A stretch of 64,000 bases of DNA, taken from NCBI RefSeq assembly GCF_036195325.1, contig NZ_CP108101.1, forward strand, positions 2,852,001-2,916,000, written 5' to 3'. A program made the translations under genes and the position numbers. Under the pieces are notes generated by a model. That model ran no database searches. It was given only the letters and a program-made list of their open reading frames with translations, and was not told where the DNA came from. Position 1 is the first letter of the stretch, and each line of letters opens with the position of its first letter. This DNA is from Streptomyces sp. NBC_00234. Its GTDB lineage: Bacteria > Actinomycetota > Actinomycetes > Streptomycetales > Streptomycetaceae. Below, piece by piece: positions 35,953-46,348 of the stretch.

Positions 35953-36921
35953 ATGACCGATGCGAAAAGTGAGGGTGAGGAGTCCACGTTCACCGTCGTC
36001 GTCGCGGCGATCGCCAATCTGGGCATCGCCGTGGCGAAGGCGGTCGCGGGGCTGATCAGCGGATCGAGCGCGATGCTCTCGGAGGCCGCGCACTCGGTCG
36101 CCGACACCGTCACCGAGGTCATGCTCCTGACCGCGCTCCGGCGCAGCCAGAAGCCGGCCGACGAGGAGCACCCGCTCGGCTACGGTCCCGAGCGCTACAT
36201 CTGGGCGATGCTCGCCTCCATCGCCACGTTCGTCGGCGGCGCCGTCTTCTCCGTCTACGACGGCGTCCACACCCTCGTCGCGGGCGAGGAGCTGGGCGAT
36301 CCGCTCATCTCGTACATCGTGCTGGCCGTCGCCTTCCTACTGGAGGGCTACTCGCTGCGCACCGGGGTCAAGCAGGTCCGCCGCGAGGCCGCCCGGCTGC
36401 ACTCCCCCGCCGGTTACTACCTGCGCCACACCCCCGACACGGCCGTCAAGGCGGTCGTGATGGAGGACTCCGCGGCCCTGGTCGGGCTGCTGCTCGCCGC
36501 GGGCGGTCTGCTCGGCGGCCAGCTCACCGGCTCCGGCGTCTGGGACGGCATCGCCTCGATCCTGATCGGCGTCCTGCTCGTGTACGTGGCCTGGGTCCTC
36601 GGCCGCTCCAACGCCCAGCTGCTGATCGGCCGTCCGCTGCCGAAGGCGATGCGGGACGGGGTGCGCGAGGAACTGCTCTCCGTCCCGCACATCGTGGACG
36701 TCCTGGAACTCACCACTTTGATCCAGGGGCCGACGGAGATCCTGATCGCCGCGAAGATCGACTTCCGGGACGTGTCGAGCGCCGAGCAGGTCGAATGGGC
36801 CTGCGAGGAGGCGGAGGCCCAGCTCCGGGAGCGCTTCCCGGCGGTCCGGCGCGTGTATCTGGACCCCACGCCGGGACCCGGCCGGCGAAGGGACGGCCGA
36901 ACCGCGTCCAATCGTAGGTAA
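35953..36921 (+). CDS. Cation diffusion facilitator (CDF) metal transporter
   Basis: A 322-residue inner membrane protein with six helices and a C-terminal cytosolic domain, exporting divalent cations such as Zn, Fe or Mn in exchange for protons. The helix-2 site reads SSAMLSEAAHSVADTVTEV and the helix-5 site VVMEDSAALVGLLLA; the loop HPLGYGPERYIWAMLASI is typical of the FieF/ZitB-like group. The ATG at 35953 begins a short polar N-terminus. It starts 38 bp after tesB; functional linkage is unlikely. Metal specificity is not resolved. Confidence 0.87.
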   Translation: MTDAKSEGEESTFTVVVAAIANLGIAVAKAVAGLISGSSAMLSEAAHSVADTVTEVMLLTALRRSQKPADEEHPLGYGPERYIWAMLASIATFVGGAVFSVYDGVHTLVAGEELGDPLISYIVLAVAFLLEGYSLRTGVKQVRREAARLHSPAGYYLRHTPDTAVKAVVMEDSAALVGLLLAAGGLLGGQLTGSGVWDGIASILIGVLLVYVAWVLGRSNAQLLIGRPLPKAMRDGVREELLSVPHIVDVLELTTLIQGPTEILIAAKIDFRDVSSAEQVEWACEEAEAQLRERFPAVRRVYLDPTPGPGRRRDGRTASNRR

Positions 36922-37016
36922 TACGGCCGAATTGTCGGGTCGGTACACCGGAGGGTGTGTCGCGGAAAAATATGTTGCCCCGTGAAACCATCCGGCTTCT
37001 CGGGAGATGCGCGTAC

Positions 37017-38114
37017 ATGCCGACCATCGACAGCACACCGCAGTCACACCCGTCCGCCGGACCGGGGAGGAAGATCCCCCGCCGGGCTCTCGCAGCCACC
37101 GCTCTGGCCTCCGCGCTCGCCCTGGGCGCGGTGATGCAGAGCGCCGACGCGCTACCCGGCGCGGACGACGCCGACGGCAGCGGCACCGGCACGAACATCC
37201 TGCTCATCGGCACGGACAGCCGGGACACGATCACCGCGCAGCAGAAGAAGGAGTTCCGCCTGGGCGGCGTGGGCTGCGACTGCTCGGACACGATGATGCT
37301 GCTCCACGTCGCGCAGGACCGCGAGCGGGTCAGCGTCGTCAGCATCCCGCGCGACTCACTCGCCGAGCTTCCCGCGCACACCGACCGGCGCACCGGCGAG
37401 GAGCACGGAGCCCATCTCGCGAAGATCAACGCGGCGCACTCCGAGGGCGGCGGGGACCTCGCCGTCCGTACGGTCGAGGCGAAGACCGGCCTGGACATCG
37501 ACCGGTACCTCGCCGTCGACTTCGCGCGCTTCATGAAGACCGTCGACGAGCTGGGCAAGGTCGAGGTCTGCACGCCGTCCCCGCTCCAGGACCCGTCGAC
37601 CGGGCTCGACCTGACCGCGGGCACCCATCACCTGGGCGGCGGGGACTCCCTGCGGTACGTGAGGTCCCGCAAGGTCGACAACTCCGCCGACTTCGGCCGC
37701 ATGCAGCGCCAGCAGAAGTTCCTCGTCTCCTTCGTGAAGAAGATCAGGAGCGACGGCGCACTGCAGAGTCCGGCCCGCCTCAAGGAACTGGCGGGGCTGC
37801 TGCTGCCCGCCGACCGCGCGGAGAAGGCGCTGACCCCGATGGAACTGGTCTCGCTCGCCGGCGACCTGCGGGACATCGGGCTCTCGTCGCTCGAATTCGC
37901 CTCGGTGCCGATCAGCGACTTCAACTCCACCATCGAAGGGGTCGGGTCGACACTCGCCTGGGACGGGACGAGGGCGGCGGTCGTCTTCGACACCCTGGGC
38001 CGGGACCGGCCGCTGACGGAGGCCACGGCCGCTCTCCCGTCCCGGCCTGCCGACGGCACCGCCCGCCAGGGGGAGTTCGTGCCCGTCGGGGGTTCGGCGC
38101 TGGAGTGCCGCTGA
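37017..38114 (+). CDS. LytR-CpsA-Psr (LCP) family cell-wall ligase-like protein
   Basis: A 365-residue membrane-anchored protein. One N-terminal hydrophobic segment (RRALAATALASALALGAVM) acts as anchor. The LCP domain shows TNILLIGTDSRD, CSDTMMLLHVAQD, SVVSIPRDSLAEL and HLAKINAAHSEGGGDLAVRT, including the conserved Asp and Arg residues that bind polyprenyl pyrophosphate. It probably transfers anionic glycopolymers to peptidoglycan. The ATG at 37017 follows GGGAG; upstream ATG-like starts at 36957 and 36972 are weaker. Confidence 0.87.
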   Translation: MPTIDSTPQSHPSAGPGRKIPRRALAATALASALALGAVMQSADALPGADDADGSGTGTNILLIGTDSRDTITAQQKKEFRLGGVGCDCSDTMMLLHVAQDRERVSVVSIPRDSLAELPAHTDRRTGEEHGAHLAKINAAHSEGGGDLAVRTVEAKTGLDIDRYLAVDFARFMKTVDELGKVEVCTPSPLQDPSTGLDLTAGTHHLGGGDSLRYVRSRKVDNSADFGRMQRQQKFLVSFVKKIRSDGALQSPARLKELAGLLLPADRAEKALTPMELVSLAGDLRDIGLSSLEFASVPISDFNSTIEGVGSTLAWDGTRAAVVFDTLGRDRPLTEATAALPSRPADGTARQGEFVPVGGSALECR

Positions 38115-38119
38115 CTGGG

Positions 38120-38899
38120 TCAGAGCAGTCCGGCCGCGTCCAGCAGGTAGTCGGTCATCGGGTCGTAGAAGCGCGGATCGGTGACGTGGTCGTCCAGCGG
38201 CACCGTCACCTGGAGCGTGCCTTCCGCCTCGCCGAGGAACAGCGCCGGGTCGTTGCAGTCCGCGTACCCGACCGAGTCGATGCCGCGCTGCCCCGCGCAT
38301 CCGGCCCACCCGTGGTCGGCGACGACGAGGTCGGGCATCGGCCGCCCCTCGCGCTCGAAGGCGTCCAGGATCGCCGCCATGGGGGCGGGCGAGTGGGTGT
38401 GCCACAGCGATGCCCCGTGCTCCAGGACGGCCACGTCGGCGAACTGGAAAACCATGCCCTCGTCCGTCATCAGCCCACCCGGGATACGGACGATCTCGCA
38501 TCCGGCGGCCCGCAGCGCGTCCGCGGTCTGCCGGTGCACGTCCAGCAGGCCGCCCGGGTGGCCGGTCGCGAACAGCACCCGCTCGGAACCGGCAGCCGCC
38601 TTGCGCAGCCGCGCCGCCATCCGTTCCAGGGCGTCGACGGTCAGCTCCGGATCGATGGTGTCCTGCCCGTACCGGTGCTCGGGGTCGTCGCTGACCCCGC
38701 AGCGCTCCGCCATCACGGCGAGCACGTCCTGCTCGTCGGCCCACCGGTCGCCGAGCTCCAGGCCGAGCCAGTAGTGACGGTCACCGTTGGCGAGCTTGCG
38801 GTAGTGGGAGAGGTTGTTGTCGCGCGGGGTGGCGACGTCTCCGGCGATGCGCGTACGGACGAGGTGGTCGACGAGGGCGGCGCGGCTGGGTATCGGCAT
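38120..38899 (-). CDS. Conserved phosphatase-like protein, function unassigned
   Basis: A 259-residue cytosolic protein well conserved in Streptomyces in my recollection and usually named phosphatase, but I see no classical phosphatase loop. Notable conserved-looking parts are RDNNLSHYRKLANGDRHYW, FATGHPGGLLDVHR, IPGGLMTDEGMVFQFADVA and VVADHGWAGCAGQRG, which place His and Asp residues in an alpha/beta fold. The ATG at 38899 is clear. Its stop is six bases from the LCP stop; the genes converge with essentially no gap and no terminator. Confidence 0.6.
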   Translation of the reverse strand: MPIPSRAALVDHLVRTRIAGDVATPRDNNLSHYRKLANGDRHYWLGLELGDRWADEQDVLAVMAERCGVSDDPEHRYGQDTIDPELTVDALERMAARLRKAAAGSERVLFATGHPGGLLDVHRQTADALRAAGCEIVRIPGGLMTDEGMVFQFADVAVLEHGASLWHTHSPAPMAAILDAFEREGRPMPDLVVADHGWAGCAGQRGIDSVGYADCNDPALFLGEAEGTLQVTVPLDDHVTDPRFYDPMTDYLLDAAGLL

Positions 38900-39064
38900 G
38901 AACCCATTGTGCCGTCAGGTGTGCGCAGTGTGCCGGGTGTCTTGCACGGCGGACGGACGGCCCCGGACACGTACGGGGGACACATCGGGGCCACGGGCCC
39001 CGGCGGGCCCGCCGGCCGTTCGCGGAGACTTCACGCACCCGTCCGGGCGCCCTCCGTACCTCTG

Positions 39065-39679
39065 CTAGGAGGCCGCCGCCGCGAACGCCCCACGCGCCAG
39101 CCGGTGCAGCAGCGCGGCCGTCGCGTCCCGGTCCGGAAGAGCGCCGGGGCCGGTGAGGTGCGGGGTGGAGTTGAGCAGGCCGAAGACCGCGTGGACGGTC
39201 ATCCGGGCCTCGTCCTCGGCCAGCGGCGGATAGACGGCGCGGACCACCTCGACCCACACCTCGACGTACTGCCGCTGGAGCTGGCGGACCCGCTTGCGGT
39301 CCGCGTCCCGGAGGCGGTCCAGCTCGCGGTCGTGGAGGGTGATCAGGGGGCGGTCGTCGAGGGCGAAGTCGATGTGGCCCTCGATGAGCGCGTCGAGGAG
39401 CGATCGCGGCGATCCGTCACCGGCCGCCGCGTCCTCCGACACGCGCAGCTTTCCGCCCGCCAGCAGACGCTCGCTGATTCCCACCAGCAGTTCGGCGAGC
39501 ATCGCGTCCTTCCCGGGGAAGTGCCGATAGAGGCCGGGACCGCTGATACCGACCGCGGCCCCTATCTCGTCGACACCCACTCCGTGGAAGCCGCGCTCCG
39601 CGAAGAGGCGGGCGGCCTCCCGGAGGATCTGCTCGCGGCGGGTGGGAGCCGCGACTCGGGCGGCGGCATGGGTGCTCAT
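39065..39679 (-). CDS. TetR-family regulator of the leucine/isovalerate genes
   Basis: A 204-residue repressor with the TetR helix-turn-helix near the N-terminus (REQILREAARLFAERGFHGV followed by GISGPGLYRHFPGKDAML). The C-terminal ligand domain resembles acyl-CoA-sensing members. It is divergent from the methylcrotonyl-CoA carboxylase genes across two matching operators, so it most likely represses itself and that operon and is released by a leucine-derived acyl-CoA. The ligand is inferred. Confidence 0.88.
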   Translation of the reverse strand: MSTHAAARVAAPTRREQILREAARLFAERGFHGVGVDEIGAAVGISGPGLYRHFPGKDAMLAELLVGISERLLAGGKLRVSEDAAAGDGSPRSLLDALIEGHIDFALDDRPLITLHDRELDRLRDADRKRVRQLQRQYVEVWVEVVRAVYPPLAEDEARMTVHAVFGLLNSTPHLTGPGALPDRDATAALLHRLARGAFAAAAS

Positions 39680-39702
39680 GAGGATTCATTCTAGACAGGG
39701 CC

Positions 39703-39747
39703 GTTAGCGCTCGTTAACCTGAGCGCAATGCGTTAACGGTCATTAAC
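39703..39747. promoter_or_regulatory. Two TetR-type operators in the divergent gap
   Basis: GTTAGCGCTCGTTAAC (39703-39718) and GTTAACGGTCATTAAC (39732-39747) are related 16-bp imperfect palindromes; each matches GTTAACG at both ends with one mismatch per site. Their starts are 29 bp apart. One lies next to each promoter, as expected for a TetR repressor closing both directions. Confidence 0.72.
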
Positions 39748-39778
39748 CAGTGCGGTACGGGCAAGGGGGCTCGACACG

Positions 39779-41386
39779 ATGCAGCAGGCACCGGTCCTGA
39801 CGAGCGGGGCCGATCCCGCCTCGGCGGCCTGGCAGGCCAACGAGGCGGCGCATCACGCGCTCGCCGACGAGCTGCGGACGCGGCTCGCCACGGCCCGTCT
39901 CGGCGGGGGTGAGAAGGCCCGCGCCCGGCATGTGGCGCGCGGCAAGCTGCTGCCCCGGGAGCGGGTGGACACCCTGCTCGACGCGGGCTCGCCCTTCCTG
40001 GAGCTGGCCCCGCTGGCGGCCGAGGGGCTGTACGGGGGCGCGGCCCCGGCGGCGGGAGTGATCGCCGGGATCGGGCGGGTCAGCGGCCGGGAGTGCGTGA
40101 TCGTCGCCAATGACGCGACCGTCAAGGGCGGCACGTACTACCCGATGACCGTGAAGAAGCACCTGCGGGCCCAGGAGGTGGCGCTGGAGAACCGGCTGCC
40201 CTGCCTGTACCTGGTCGACTCGGGCGGGGCCTTCCTGCCCATGCAGGACGAGGTGTTCCCGGACCGGGAGCACTTCGGACGGATCTTCTACAACCAGGCG
40301 CGGATGTCGGGGGCCGGTATCCCGCAGATCGCCGCCGTGCTCGGTTCCTGCACGGCGGGCGGGGCGTACGTCCCCGCGATGAGCGACGAGGCCGTCATCG
40401 TCCGCAACCAGGGGACGATCTTCCTCGGCGGGCCGCCGCTGGTGAAGGCCGCGACCGGTGAGGTCGTGACGGCCGAGGAGCTGGGCGGCGGCGAGGTGCA
40501 CTCGCGGACCTCGGGCGTGACCGATCACCTCGCCGAGGACGACGCGCACGCGCTGCGGATCGTGCGGAACATCGTGGCCACCCTGCCCGAGCGCGCGGCG
40601 CTGCCCTGGCCGGTGCGGCCGGCCGAGGAGCCCAAGGTCGACCCCGCCGGGCTGTACGGGGCGGTGCCGGTCGATTCGCGGACGCCCTACGACGTACGGG
40701 AAGTGATCGCCCGCGTCGTCGACGGCTCCCGGTTCGCGGAGTTCAAGGCGGAGTACGGGACCACGCTCATCACCGGGTTCGCGCAGATCCACGGCCACCC
40801 CGTCGGCATCGTCGCGAACAACGGCATCCTGTTCTCGGAGTCCGCCCAGAAGGGCGCCCACTTCATCGAGCTGTGCGACCAGCGCGGCATCCCCCTGGTG
40901 TTCCTCCAGAACATCTCCGGCTTCATGGTCGGCCGAGACTACGAGGCCGGCGGCATCGCCAAGCACGGCGCGAAGATGGTCACGGCCGTGGCCTGCACCC
41001 GGGTGCCCAAGCTGACCGTGGTGGTCGGCGGGTCCTACGGGGCGGGCAACTACTCGATGTGCGGGCGGGCCTACAGCCCCCGCTTCCTGTGGATGTGGCC
41101 CAACGCGAAGATCTCCGTCATGGGCGGCGAGCAGGCCGCATCGGTGCTCGCGACCGTCAAGCGCGACCAGCTCGGTGACGACTGGAGCGCCGAGGACGAG
41201 GAGACCTTCAAGGCTCCGATCCGCGCCCAGTACGAGCAGCAGGGCAACGCGTACTACGCCACCGCCCGGCTGTGGGACGACGGTGTGATCGACCCGCTGG
41301 AGACCCGGCAGGTGCTGGGGCTCGCTCTGACCGCGTGTGCCAACGCCCCCCTGGGTGAACCCCAGTTCGGCGTCTTCCGGATGTGA
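39779..41386 (+). CDS. Methylcrotonyl-CoA carboxylase, carboxyltransferase (beta) subunit
   Basis: A 535-residue carboxyltransferase that moves CO2 from carboxybiotin to 3-methylcrotonyl-CoA in leucine breakdown. The ClpP-like fold shows [75 protein letters not shown] and [18 protein letters not shown], the last typical of MCC beta rather than propionyl-CoA carboxylase. The ATG at 39779 is followed by the biotin subunit 13 bp after the stop. The substrate call rests on motif and on the neighbouring HMG-CoA lyase. Confidence 0.88.
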   Translation: MQQAPVLTSGADPASAAWQANEAAHHALADELRTRLATARLGGGEKARARHVARGKLLPRERVDTLLDAGSPFLELAPLAAEGLYGGAAPAAGVIAGIGRVSGRECVIVANDATVKGGTYYPMTVKKHLRAQEVALENRLPCLYLVDSGGAFLPMQDEVFPDREHFGRIFYNQARMSGAGIPQIAAVLGSCTAGGAYVPAMSDEAVIVRNQGTIFLGGPPLVKAATGEVVTAEELGGGEVHSRTSGVTDHLAEDDAHALRIVRNIVATLPERAALPWPVRPAEEPKVDPAGLYGAVPVDSRTPYDVREVIARVVDGSRFAEFKAEYGTTLITGFAQIHGHPVGIVANNGILFSESAQKGAHFIELCDQRGIPLVFLQNISGFMVGRDYEAGGIAKHGAKMVTAVACTRVPKLTVVVGGSYGAGNYSMCGRAYSPRFLWMWPNAKISVMGGEQAASVLATVKRDQLGDDWSAEDEETFKAPIRAQYEQQGNAYYATARLWDDGVIDPLETRQVLGLALTACANAPLGEPQFGVFRM

Positions 41387-41399
41387 TGTGAGGACCTCC

Positions 41400-43460
41400 A
41401 TGTTCAGCACTGTTCTGGTCGCCAACCGTGGCGAGATCGCGGTCCGGGTCATCCGGACCCTGCGCGAGCTCGGCGTGCGGTCGGTCGCCGTCTTCAGCGA
41501 CGCGGACGCGGACGCCCGTCATGTACGGGAGGCCGATACGGCGGTACGGATCGGGCCCGCGCCCGCCGCCGAGAGCTACCTCTCCGTGGACCGGCTGCTG
41601 GACGCCGCCCGGCGCACCGGCGCCGAGGCCGTCCACCCCGGATACGGGTTCCTCGCCGAGAACGCGGGCTTCGCGCAGGCGTGCGCGGAGGCCGGTCTGG
41701 CCTTCATCGGACCGCCCGCCTCCGCCATCTCGCTGATGGGCGACAAGATCCGGGCCAAGGAGACGGTCGCGGCGGCCGGTGTGCCGGTCGTACCCGGCTC
41801 CTCGGGCAGCGGACTCACCGACGCCCAACTGGCCGACGCCGCACGCGAGATCGCCATGCCCGTCCTGCTGAAGCCCTCGGCGGGCGGCGGCGGCAAGGGA
41901 ATGCGGCTCGTGCGCGACGAGGCGCTGCTCGCCGACGAGATCGCGGCGGCGCGGCGCGAGGCCCGTGCCTCCTTCGGCGACGACACCCTGCTCGTGGAGC
42001 GGTGGATCGACCGGCCGCGCCACATCGAGATCCAGGTCCTGGCCGACGGCCACGGAAACGTGGTGCATCTGGGCGAGCGCGAATGCTCGCTCCAGCGCCG
42101 CCACCAGAAGATCATCGAGGAGGCGCCCTCGGTCCTGCTCGACGCGGAGACCCGGGCGGCCATGGGCGAGGCGGCCGTCCAGGCGGCCCGCTCCTGCGGC
42201 TATGTGGGCGCGGGCACGGTGGAGTTCATCGTTCCGGGCAGCGACCCCTCCTCGTACTACTTCATGGAGATGAACACCCGCCTCCAGGTCGAGCACCCGG
42301 TGACGGAGCTGATCACCGGCCTCGACCTCGTCGAGTGGCAGCTGCGGATCGCCGCCGGTGAGCAACTGCCGTACAAGCAGGACGACATCACCCTCACCGG
42401 CCACGCGATCGAGGCCCGGATCTGCGCCGAGGACCCGTCCCGGGGCTTCCTGCCCTCGGGCGGCACGGTGCTGCGGCTGAACGAGCCGCAGGGCGGCGGG
42501 GTCCGCACGGACTCCGGGCTCAGCGAGGGCGTGCCGGTCGGCAGCACGTACGACCCGATGCTCTCGAAGGTCATCGCGTACGGCCCCGACCGGGCGACGG
42601 CCCTGCGCCGACTGCGCGCGGCCCTCGCGGACACGGTGGTGCTCGGCGTCCCGACCAACGCGGGATTCCTGCGCCGGCTGCTCGCCCACCCGGCCGTGGC
42701 CGCGGGCGAGCTGGACACCGGGCTGGTGGAGCGCGAGGTGGCGGGGCTGATCCCGGACGGCGTACCGGAGGAGGTGTACGGGGCGGCGGCGCTGCTGCGG
42801 CAGTCCTCCCCCGCCACGCCCCCGGACGTCTGGGCCGACCCGTTCTCCGCACCCAGCGGCTGGCGCCTCGGCGGCACTCCGGCCACGATCGTCCGCCACT
42901 TCCGCGTCCCCGGCCACGAGCCGGTACGGACCGGTCTGCGGCCGGGCACGACGGGGGCCGGGCTGACGCTCGGGCCCACCGTGGACAACGGGCCGGCCGA
43001 GGGCGTCCAGGTGGACGCCTGCGGGCCGGTCCCGCCGCAGCCCGGCGCACGGGCGGCCCGGCTCGTCGACGGGTCCTCGCATCGCGTCACCGTCGAGATC
43101 GACGGGCTCACCCACACCTTCGACCATGCCGCCTCCGCGGAGGGCACCTGGCTGGGCAGGGACGGCGACACCTGGCACGTCCAGGACCACGACCCGGTGG
43201 AGGCGTCCCTCAGCGGCGCCGGCCGCGCCGGGGTCGACACGCTCGCCGCGCCCATGCCCGGGACCGTCACCGTGGTGAAGGTGGCCGTCGGGGACGAGGT
43301 GACCGCCGGGCAGAGCCTGCTCGTCGTCGAGGCGATGAAGATGGAGCACGTCATCTCCGCGCCGCACGCCGGGACCGTGACCGAACTCGATGTCACGGCG
43401 GGCGCCACCGTCGCCATGGACCAGGTGCTGGCCGTCGTGACCGCCACGGAGGAATCATGA
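41400..43460 (+). CDS. Methylcrotonyl-CoA carboxylase, biotin carboxylase/carrier (alpha) subunit
   Basis: A 686-residue ATP-dependent biotin carboxylase with fused biotin carrier. The N-terminal domain begins [19 protein letters not shown]; the ATP-grasp domain has [35 protein letters not shown] and [14 protein letters not shown]. The carrier domain at the C-terminus has the biotinylation motif VEAMKMEH. Some 140 residues of BT domain lie between. The ATG at 41400 has GTGAGGAC upstream. It overlaps the next gene in ATGA fashion. Confidence 0.92.
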   Translation: MFSTVLVANRGEIAVRVIRTLRELGVRSVAVFSDADADARHVREADTAVRIGPAPAAESYLSVDRLLDAARRTGAEAVHPGYGFLAENAGFAQACAEAGLAFIGPPASAISLMGDKIRAKETVAAAGVPVVPGSSGSGLTDAQLADAAREIAMPVLLKPSAGGGGKGMRLVRDEALLADEIAAARREARASFGDDTLLVERWIDRPRHIEIQVLADGHGNVVHLGERECSLQRRHQKIIEEAPSVLLDAETRAAMGEAAVQAARSCGYVGAGTVEFIVPGSDPSSYYFMEMNTRLQVEHPVTELITGLDLVEWQLRIAAGEQLPYKQDDITLTGHAIEARICAEDPSRGFLPSGGTVLRLNEPQGGGVRTDSGLSEGVPVGSTYDPMLSKVIAYGPDRATALRRLRAALADTVVLGVPTNAGFLRRLLAHPAVAAGELDTGLVEREVAGLIPDGVPEEVYGAAALLRQSSPATPPDVWADPFSAPSGWRLGGTPATIVRHFRVPGHEPVRTGLRPGTTGAGLTLGPTVDNGPAEGVQVDACGPVPPQPGARAARLVDGSSHRVTVEIDGLTHTFDHAASAEGTWLGRDGDTWHVQDHDPVEASLSGAGRAGVDTLAAPMPGTVTVVKVAVGDEVTAGQSLLVVEAMKMEHVISAPHAGTVTELDVTAGATVAMDQVLAVVTATEES

Positions 43461-44407
43461 CCGAGGGACTTCCCATGCAGGTCCCGGCCGACGGGCTGCC
43501 GGCCCGGGTCCGTATCCACGAGGTCGGGGCCCGCGACGGACTCCAGAACGAGAAGGCCGTCGTCCCGACCGAGGTGAAGGCGGAGTTCATCCGCCGGCTG
43601 GCCGTCGCCGGGCTCACGACGATCGAGGCGACCAGTTTCGTCCACCCGAAGTGGGTGCCCCAACTGGCCGACGCCGAGCAGCTGTTCCCGATGCTCGGCG
43701 ACATCGCGGACGTGGGGGACGTCGCGCTTCCCGTCCTCGTACCCAACGAACGCGGCCTCGACCGGGCGCTCGCGCTCGGTGCCCGGCGGATCGCGGTGTT
43801 CGGTTCGGCGACCGAGACGTTCGCCGCGCGCAATCTCAACCGCACGGTCGACGAGTCGCTCGCCATGTTCGAACCGGTCGTCGCCCGCGCCAAGGCCGAC
43901 CGGGTCCATGTGCGCGGCTACCTGTCGATGTGCTTCGGCGACCCGTGGGAGGGGCCCGTCCCCGTCCACCAGGTCGTCCGCGTCGCCCGGGCCCTGATGG
44001 ACCTCGGCTGCGACGAGCTCTCCCTCGGCGACACCATCGGCGTCGCCACCCCCGGCCATGTCCGGGCCCTGCTCTCCGCCCTCAACGAGCAGCGCGTCAC
44101 CACCGACACCATCGGCGTGCACTTCCACGACACGTACGGACAGGCCCTGTCCAACACCCTCGCCGCGCTGCAGCACGGGGTGACGACCGTGGACGCCTCG
44201 GCGGGCGGGCTCGGCGGCTGCCCGTACGCGAAGAGCGCGACCGGAAATCTCGCCACCGAAGACCTCGTGTGGATGCTCGAAGGTCTCGGCATCCACACCG
44301 GGGTCGACCTCGCCGAGCTCACCGCCACAAGCGTGTGGCTCGCCGAACAGCTGGGCCGGCCCAGCCCCTCCCGTACCGTCCGCGCCCTCTCCCACAAGGA
44401 GCAGTGA
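43457..44407 (+). CDS. Hydroxymethylglutaryl-CoA lyase
   Basis: A 316-residue TIM-barrel lyase that splits HMG-CoA into acetoacetate and acetyl-CoA, the last step of leucine catabolism. Diagnostic segments are [46 protein letters not shown] (metal-binding His pair) and [20 protein letters not shown], with the catalytic Cys. It overlaps the MCC alpha stop and is followed after 8 bp by the dehydrogenase, so the four genes form one operon. Confidence 0.95.
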   Translation: MTEGLPMQVPADGLPARVRIHEVGARDGLQNEKAVVPTEVKAEFIRRLAVAGLTTIEATSFVHPKWVPQLADAEQLFPMLGDIADVGDVALPVLVPNERGLDRALALGARRIAVFGSATETFAARNLNRTVDESLAMFEPVVARAKADRVHVRGYLSMCFGDPWEGPVPVHQVVRVARALMDLGCDELSLGDTIGVATPGHVRALLSALNEQRVTTDTIGVHFHDTYGQALSNTLAALQHGVTTVDASAGGLGGCPYAKSATGNLATEDLVWMLEGLGIHTGVDLAELTATSVWLAEQLGRPSPSRTVRALSHKEQ

Positions 44408-44415
44408 TCCCTCCC

Positions 44416-45582
44416 ATGTCTCTGGACCACCGGCTGACCGCCGAGCACGAGGAACTGCGACGCACCGTCGAGGCGTTCGCGCACGACGTGGTCGCGCCGA
44501 AGATCGGCGACTTCTACGAGCGCCATGAATTCCCGTACGAGATCGTCCGCGAGATGGGACGGATGGGCCTGTTCGGTCTGCCGTTCCCGGAGGAGTACGG
44601 CGGCATGGGCGGGGACTACCTCGCTCTCGGCATCGCCCTCGAAGAGCTGGCCCGGGTCGACTCGTCCGTGGCGATCACCCTGGAGGCCGGCGTCTCACTG
44701 GGCGCCATGCCGGTCTTCCGCTTCGGCACGGAGGAGCAGAAGCAGCAGTGGCTGCCGCGGCTCTGCGCCGGCGAGGCGCTCGGCGCGTTCGGCCTGACGG
44801 AGCCGGGGGCCGGCTCGGACGCGGGCGGCACCCGCACGACGGCGGTGCTGGACCAGGCCACCGGCGAGTGGGTCATCAACGGCTCCAAGTGCTTCATCAC
44901 CAACTCCGGCACGGACATCACGGAGCTGGTCACGGTGACCGCGGTGACCGGCCGCAAGGAGAACGGCGCCCCGCGCATCTCCGCGATCATCGTGCCGTCC
45001 GGCACCCCCGGCTTCACGGTCGCCGCCCCGTACTCCAAGGTCGGCTGGAACGCCTCGGACACCCGCGAGCTGTCCTTCAGCGACGTCCGGGTCCCCGCGG
45101 CGAACCTGCTCGGCGAGGAGGGCCGCGGCTACGCGCAGTTCCTGCGCATCCTGGACGAGGGCCGGATCGCCATCTCGGCCCTGGCGACGGGCCTGGCCCA
45201 GGGCTGTGTGGACGAGTCCGTGAAGTACGCGGCGGAACGGCACGCCTTCGGCAAGCCGATCGGAGCCAACCAGGCCATCCAGTTCAAGATCGCGGACATG
45301 GAGATGCGGGCCCACATGGCCCGCATCGGCTGGCGCGACGCGGCCTCACGGCTGGTGGCGGGCGAGCCCTTCAAGAAGGAAGCGGCGATCGCGAAGCTGT
45401 ACTCGTCGACGGTGGCGGTGGACAACGCCCGCGAGGCGACGCAGATCCACGGCGGCTACGGCTTCATGAACGAGTACCCGGTGGCCCGCATGTGGCGCGA
45501 CTCCAAGATCCTGGAGATCGGCGAGGGCACGAGCGAGGTGCAGCGGATGCTGATCGCACGCGAGCTGGGGCTGCCGGCCTGA
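44416..45582 (+). CDS. acdH: Acyl-CoA dehydrogenase, isovaleryl-CoA type
   Basis: A 388-residue FAD enzyme. Motifs are AFGLTEPGAGSDAGGTRTT, WVINGSKCFITNSGTDITEL, RHAFGKPIGANQAIQFKIAD and IHGGYGFMNEYPVARMWRDS followed by EIGEGTSEVQRMLIARELGL. In Streptomyces the enzyme at this place (AcdH) oxidises branched-chain acyl-CoA; with MCC and HMG-CoA lyase alongside, isovaleryl-CoA is the natural substrate. The ATG at 44416 is eight bases behind the lyase stop. The operon ends here. Confidence 0.88.
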   Translation: MSLDHRLTAEHEELRRTVEAFAHDVVAPKIGDFYERHEFPYEIVREMGRMGLFGLPFPEEYGGMGGDYLALGIALEELARVDSSVAITLEAGVSLGAMPVFRFGTEEQKQQWLPRLCAGEALGAFGLTEPGAGSDAGGTRTTAVLDQATGEWVINGSKCFITNSGTDITELVTVTAVTGRKENGAPRISAIIVPSGTPGFTVAAPYSKVGWNASDTRELSFSDVRVPAANLLGEEGRGYAQFLRILDEGRIAISALATGLAQGCVDESVKYAAERHAFGKPIGANQAIQFKIADMEMRAHMARIGWRDAASRLVAGEPFKKEAAIAKLYSSTVAVDNAREATQIHGGYGFMNEYPVARMWRDSKILEIGEGTSEVQRMLIARELGLPA

Positions 45583-45706
45583 CGGGTCGAGTTCCGGGCG
45601 GGAGGCCGCCGTGCGCGCGGTGACGTGACGCACGGCGGCCTTCCGCTTGGACGCGTCGGCCGAAACTCGTTCGACACAGCTCGCCCCGCCCCGGCAGAGT
45701 CCCGTC

Positions 45707-46348
45707 ATGACTCCCCGGCACTGGCCCCTGTACGGCCTTCGCATCCATACGCCCCGCCTGGAACTCCGCCTTCCTGGGCTCGACTTGCTCGACGAGCTCG
45801 CGAAGGTGGCCGCCGACGGGGTGCACGCACCGGACAGCATGCCGTTCACCGTGCCGTGGACCGACGGGTCGCCCGCCGAGCGCGGGCGTGCCGTGTACCA
45901 GCATGTGCTGGGCACAGTCGCGAACTGGTCCGTACGGAGCTGGACCCTCAGCCTCGCCGTGCTGCACGAGGGCAAGGTCGTGGGACGGCAGGACCTGATG
46001 GCGGCCGATTTCGCGGTGAAAGGCGAGGCCGAAACCGGTTCCTGGCTCGGGCTCGCGCACCAGGGGCAGGGCATCGGCACCGAGATGCGGGCAGCCGCGC
46101 TGCATCTCGCGTTCGCCGGACTCGGTGCCCGGTACGCGGTCTCGGCCGCGATGACCGACAACCCGCGTTCGCTCGGCGTCTCGCGGCGCCTCGGCTATCT
46201 TCCCGACGGTCTGGATATCGGCGCCGTACGCGACGAGCCCGTCACCCTGCAGCGGCTGCGGCTGGCACGCGCCCGCTGGGAGGAGTACCGCAGCGTCGAC
46301 GTCACGATCGAGGGACTCGACGCCTGCCGGGCGGAGTTCGGCGCATGA
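45707..46348 (+). CDS. GNAT-family N-acetyltransferase (RimJ/RimL-like)
   Basis: A 213-residue acetyltransferase of the type that acetylates protein N-termini or small amines. It begins IHTPRLELRLPGLDLLDEL; the acetyl-CoA-binding motif A is GLAHQGQGIGTEMRAAALHL, and the later AMTDNPRSLGVSRRLGYLPD is the usual C-terminal motif B. The ATG at 45707 is chosen over 45647 because it gives the standard start. Its stop overlaps the next gene (ATGA). It opens the accessory segment next to the toxin locus. Confidence 0.82.
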   Translation: MTPRHWPLYGLRIHTPRLELRLPGLDLLDELAKVAADGVHAPDSMPFTVPWTDGSPAERGRAVYQHVLGTVANWSVRSWTLSLAVLHEGKVVGRQDLMAADFAVKGEAETGSWLGLAHQGQGIGTEMRAAALHLAFAGLGARYAVSAAMTDNPRSLGVSRRLGYLPDGLDIGAVRDEPVTLQRLRLARARWEEYRSVDVTIEGLDACRAEFGA

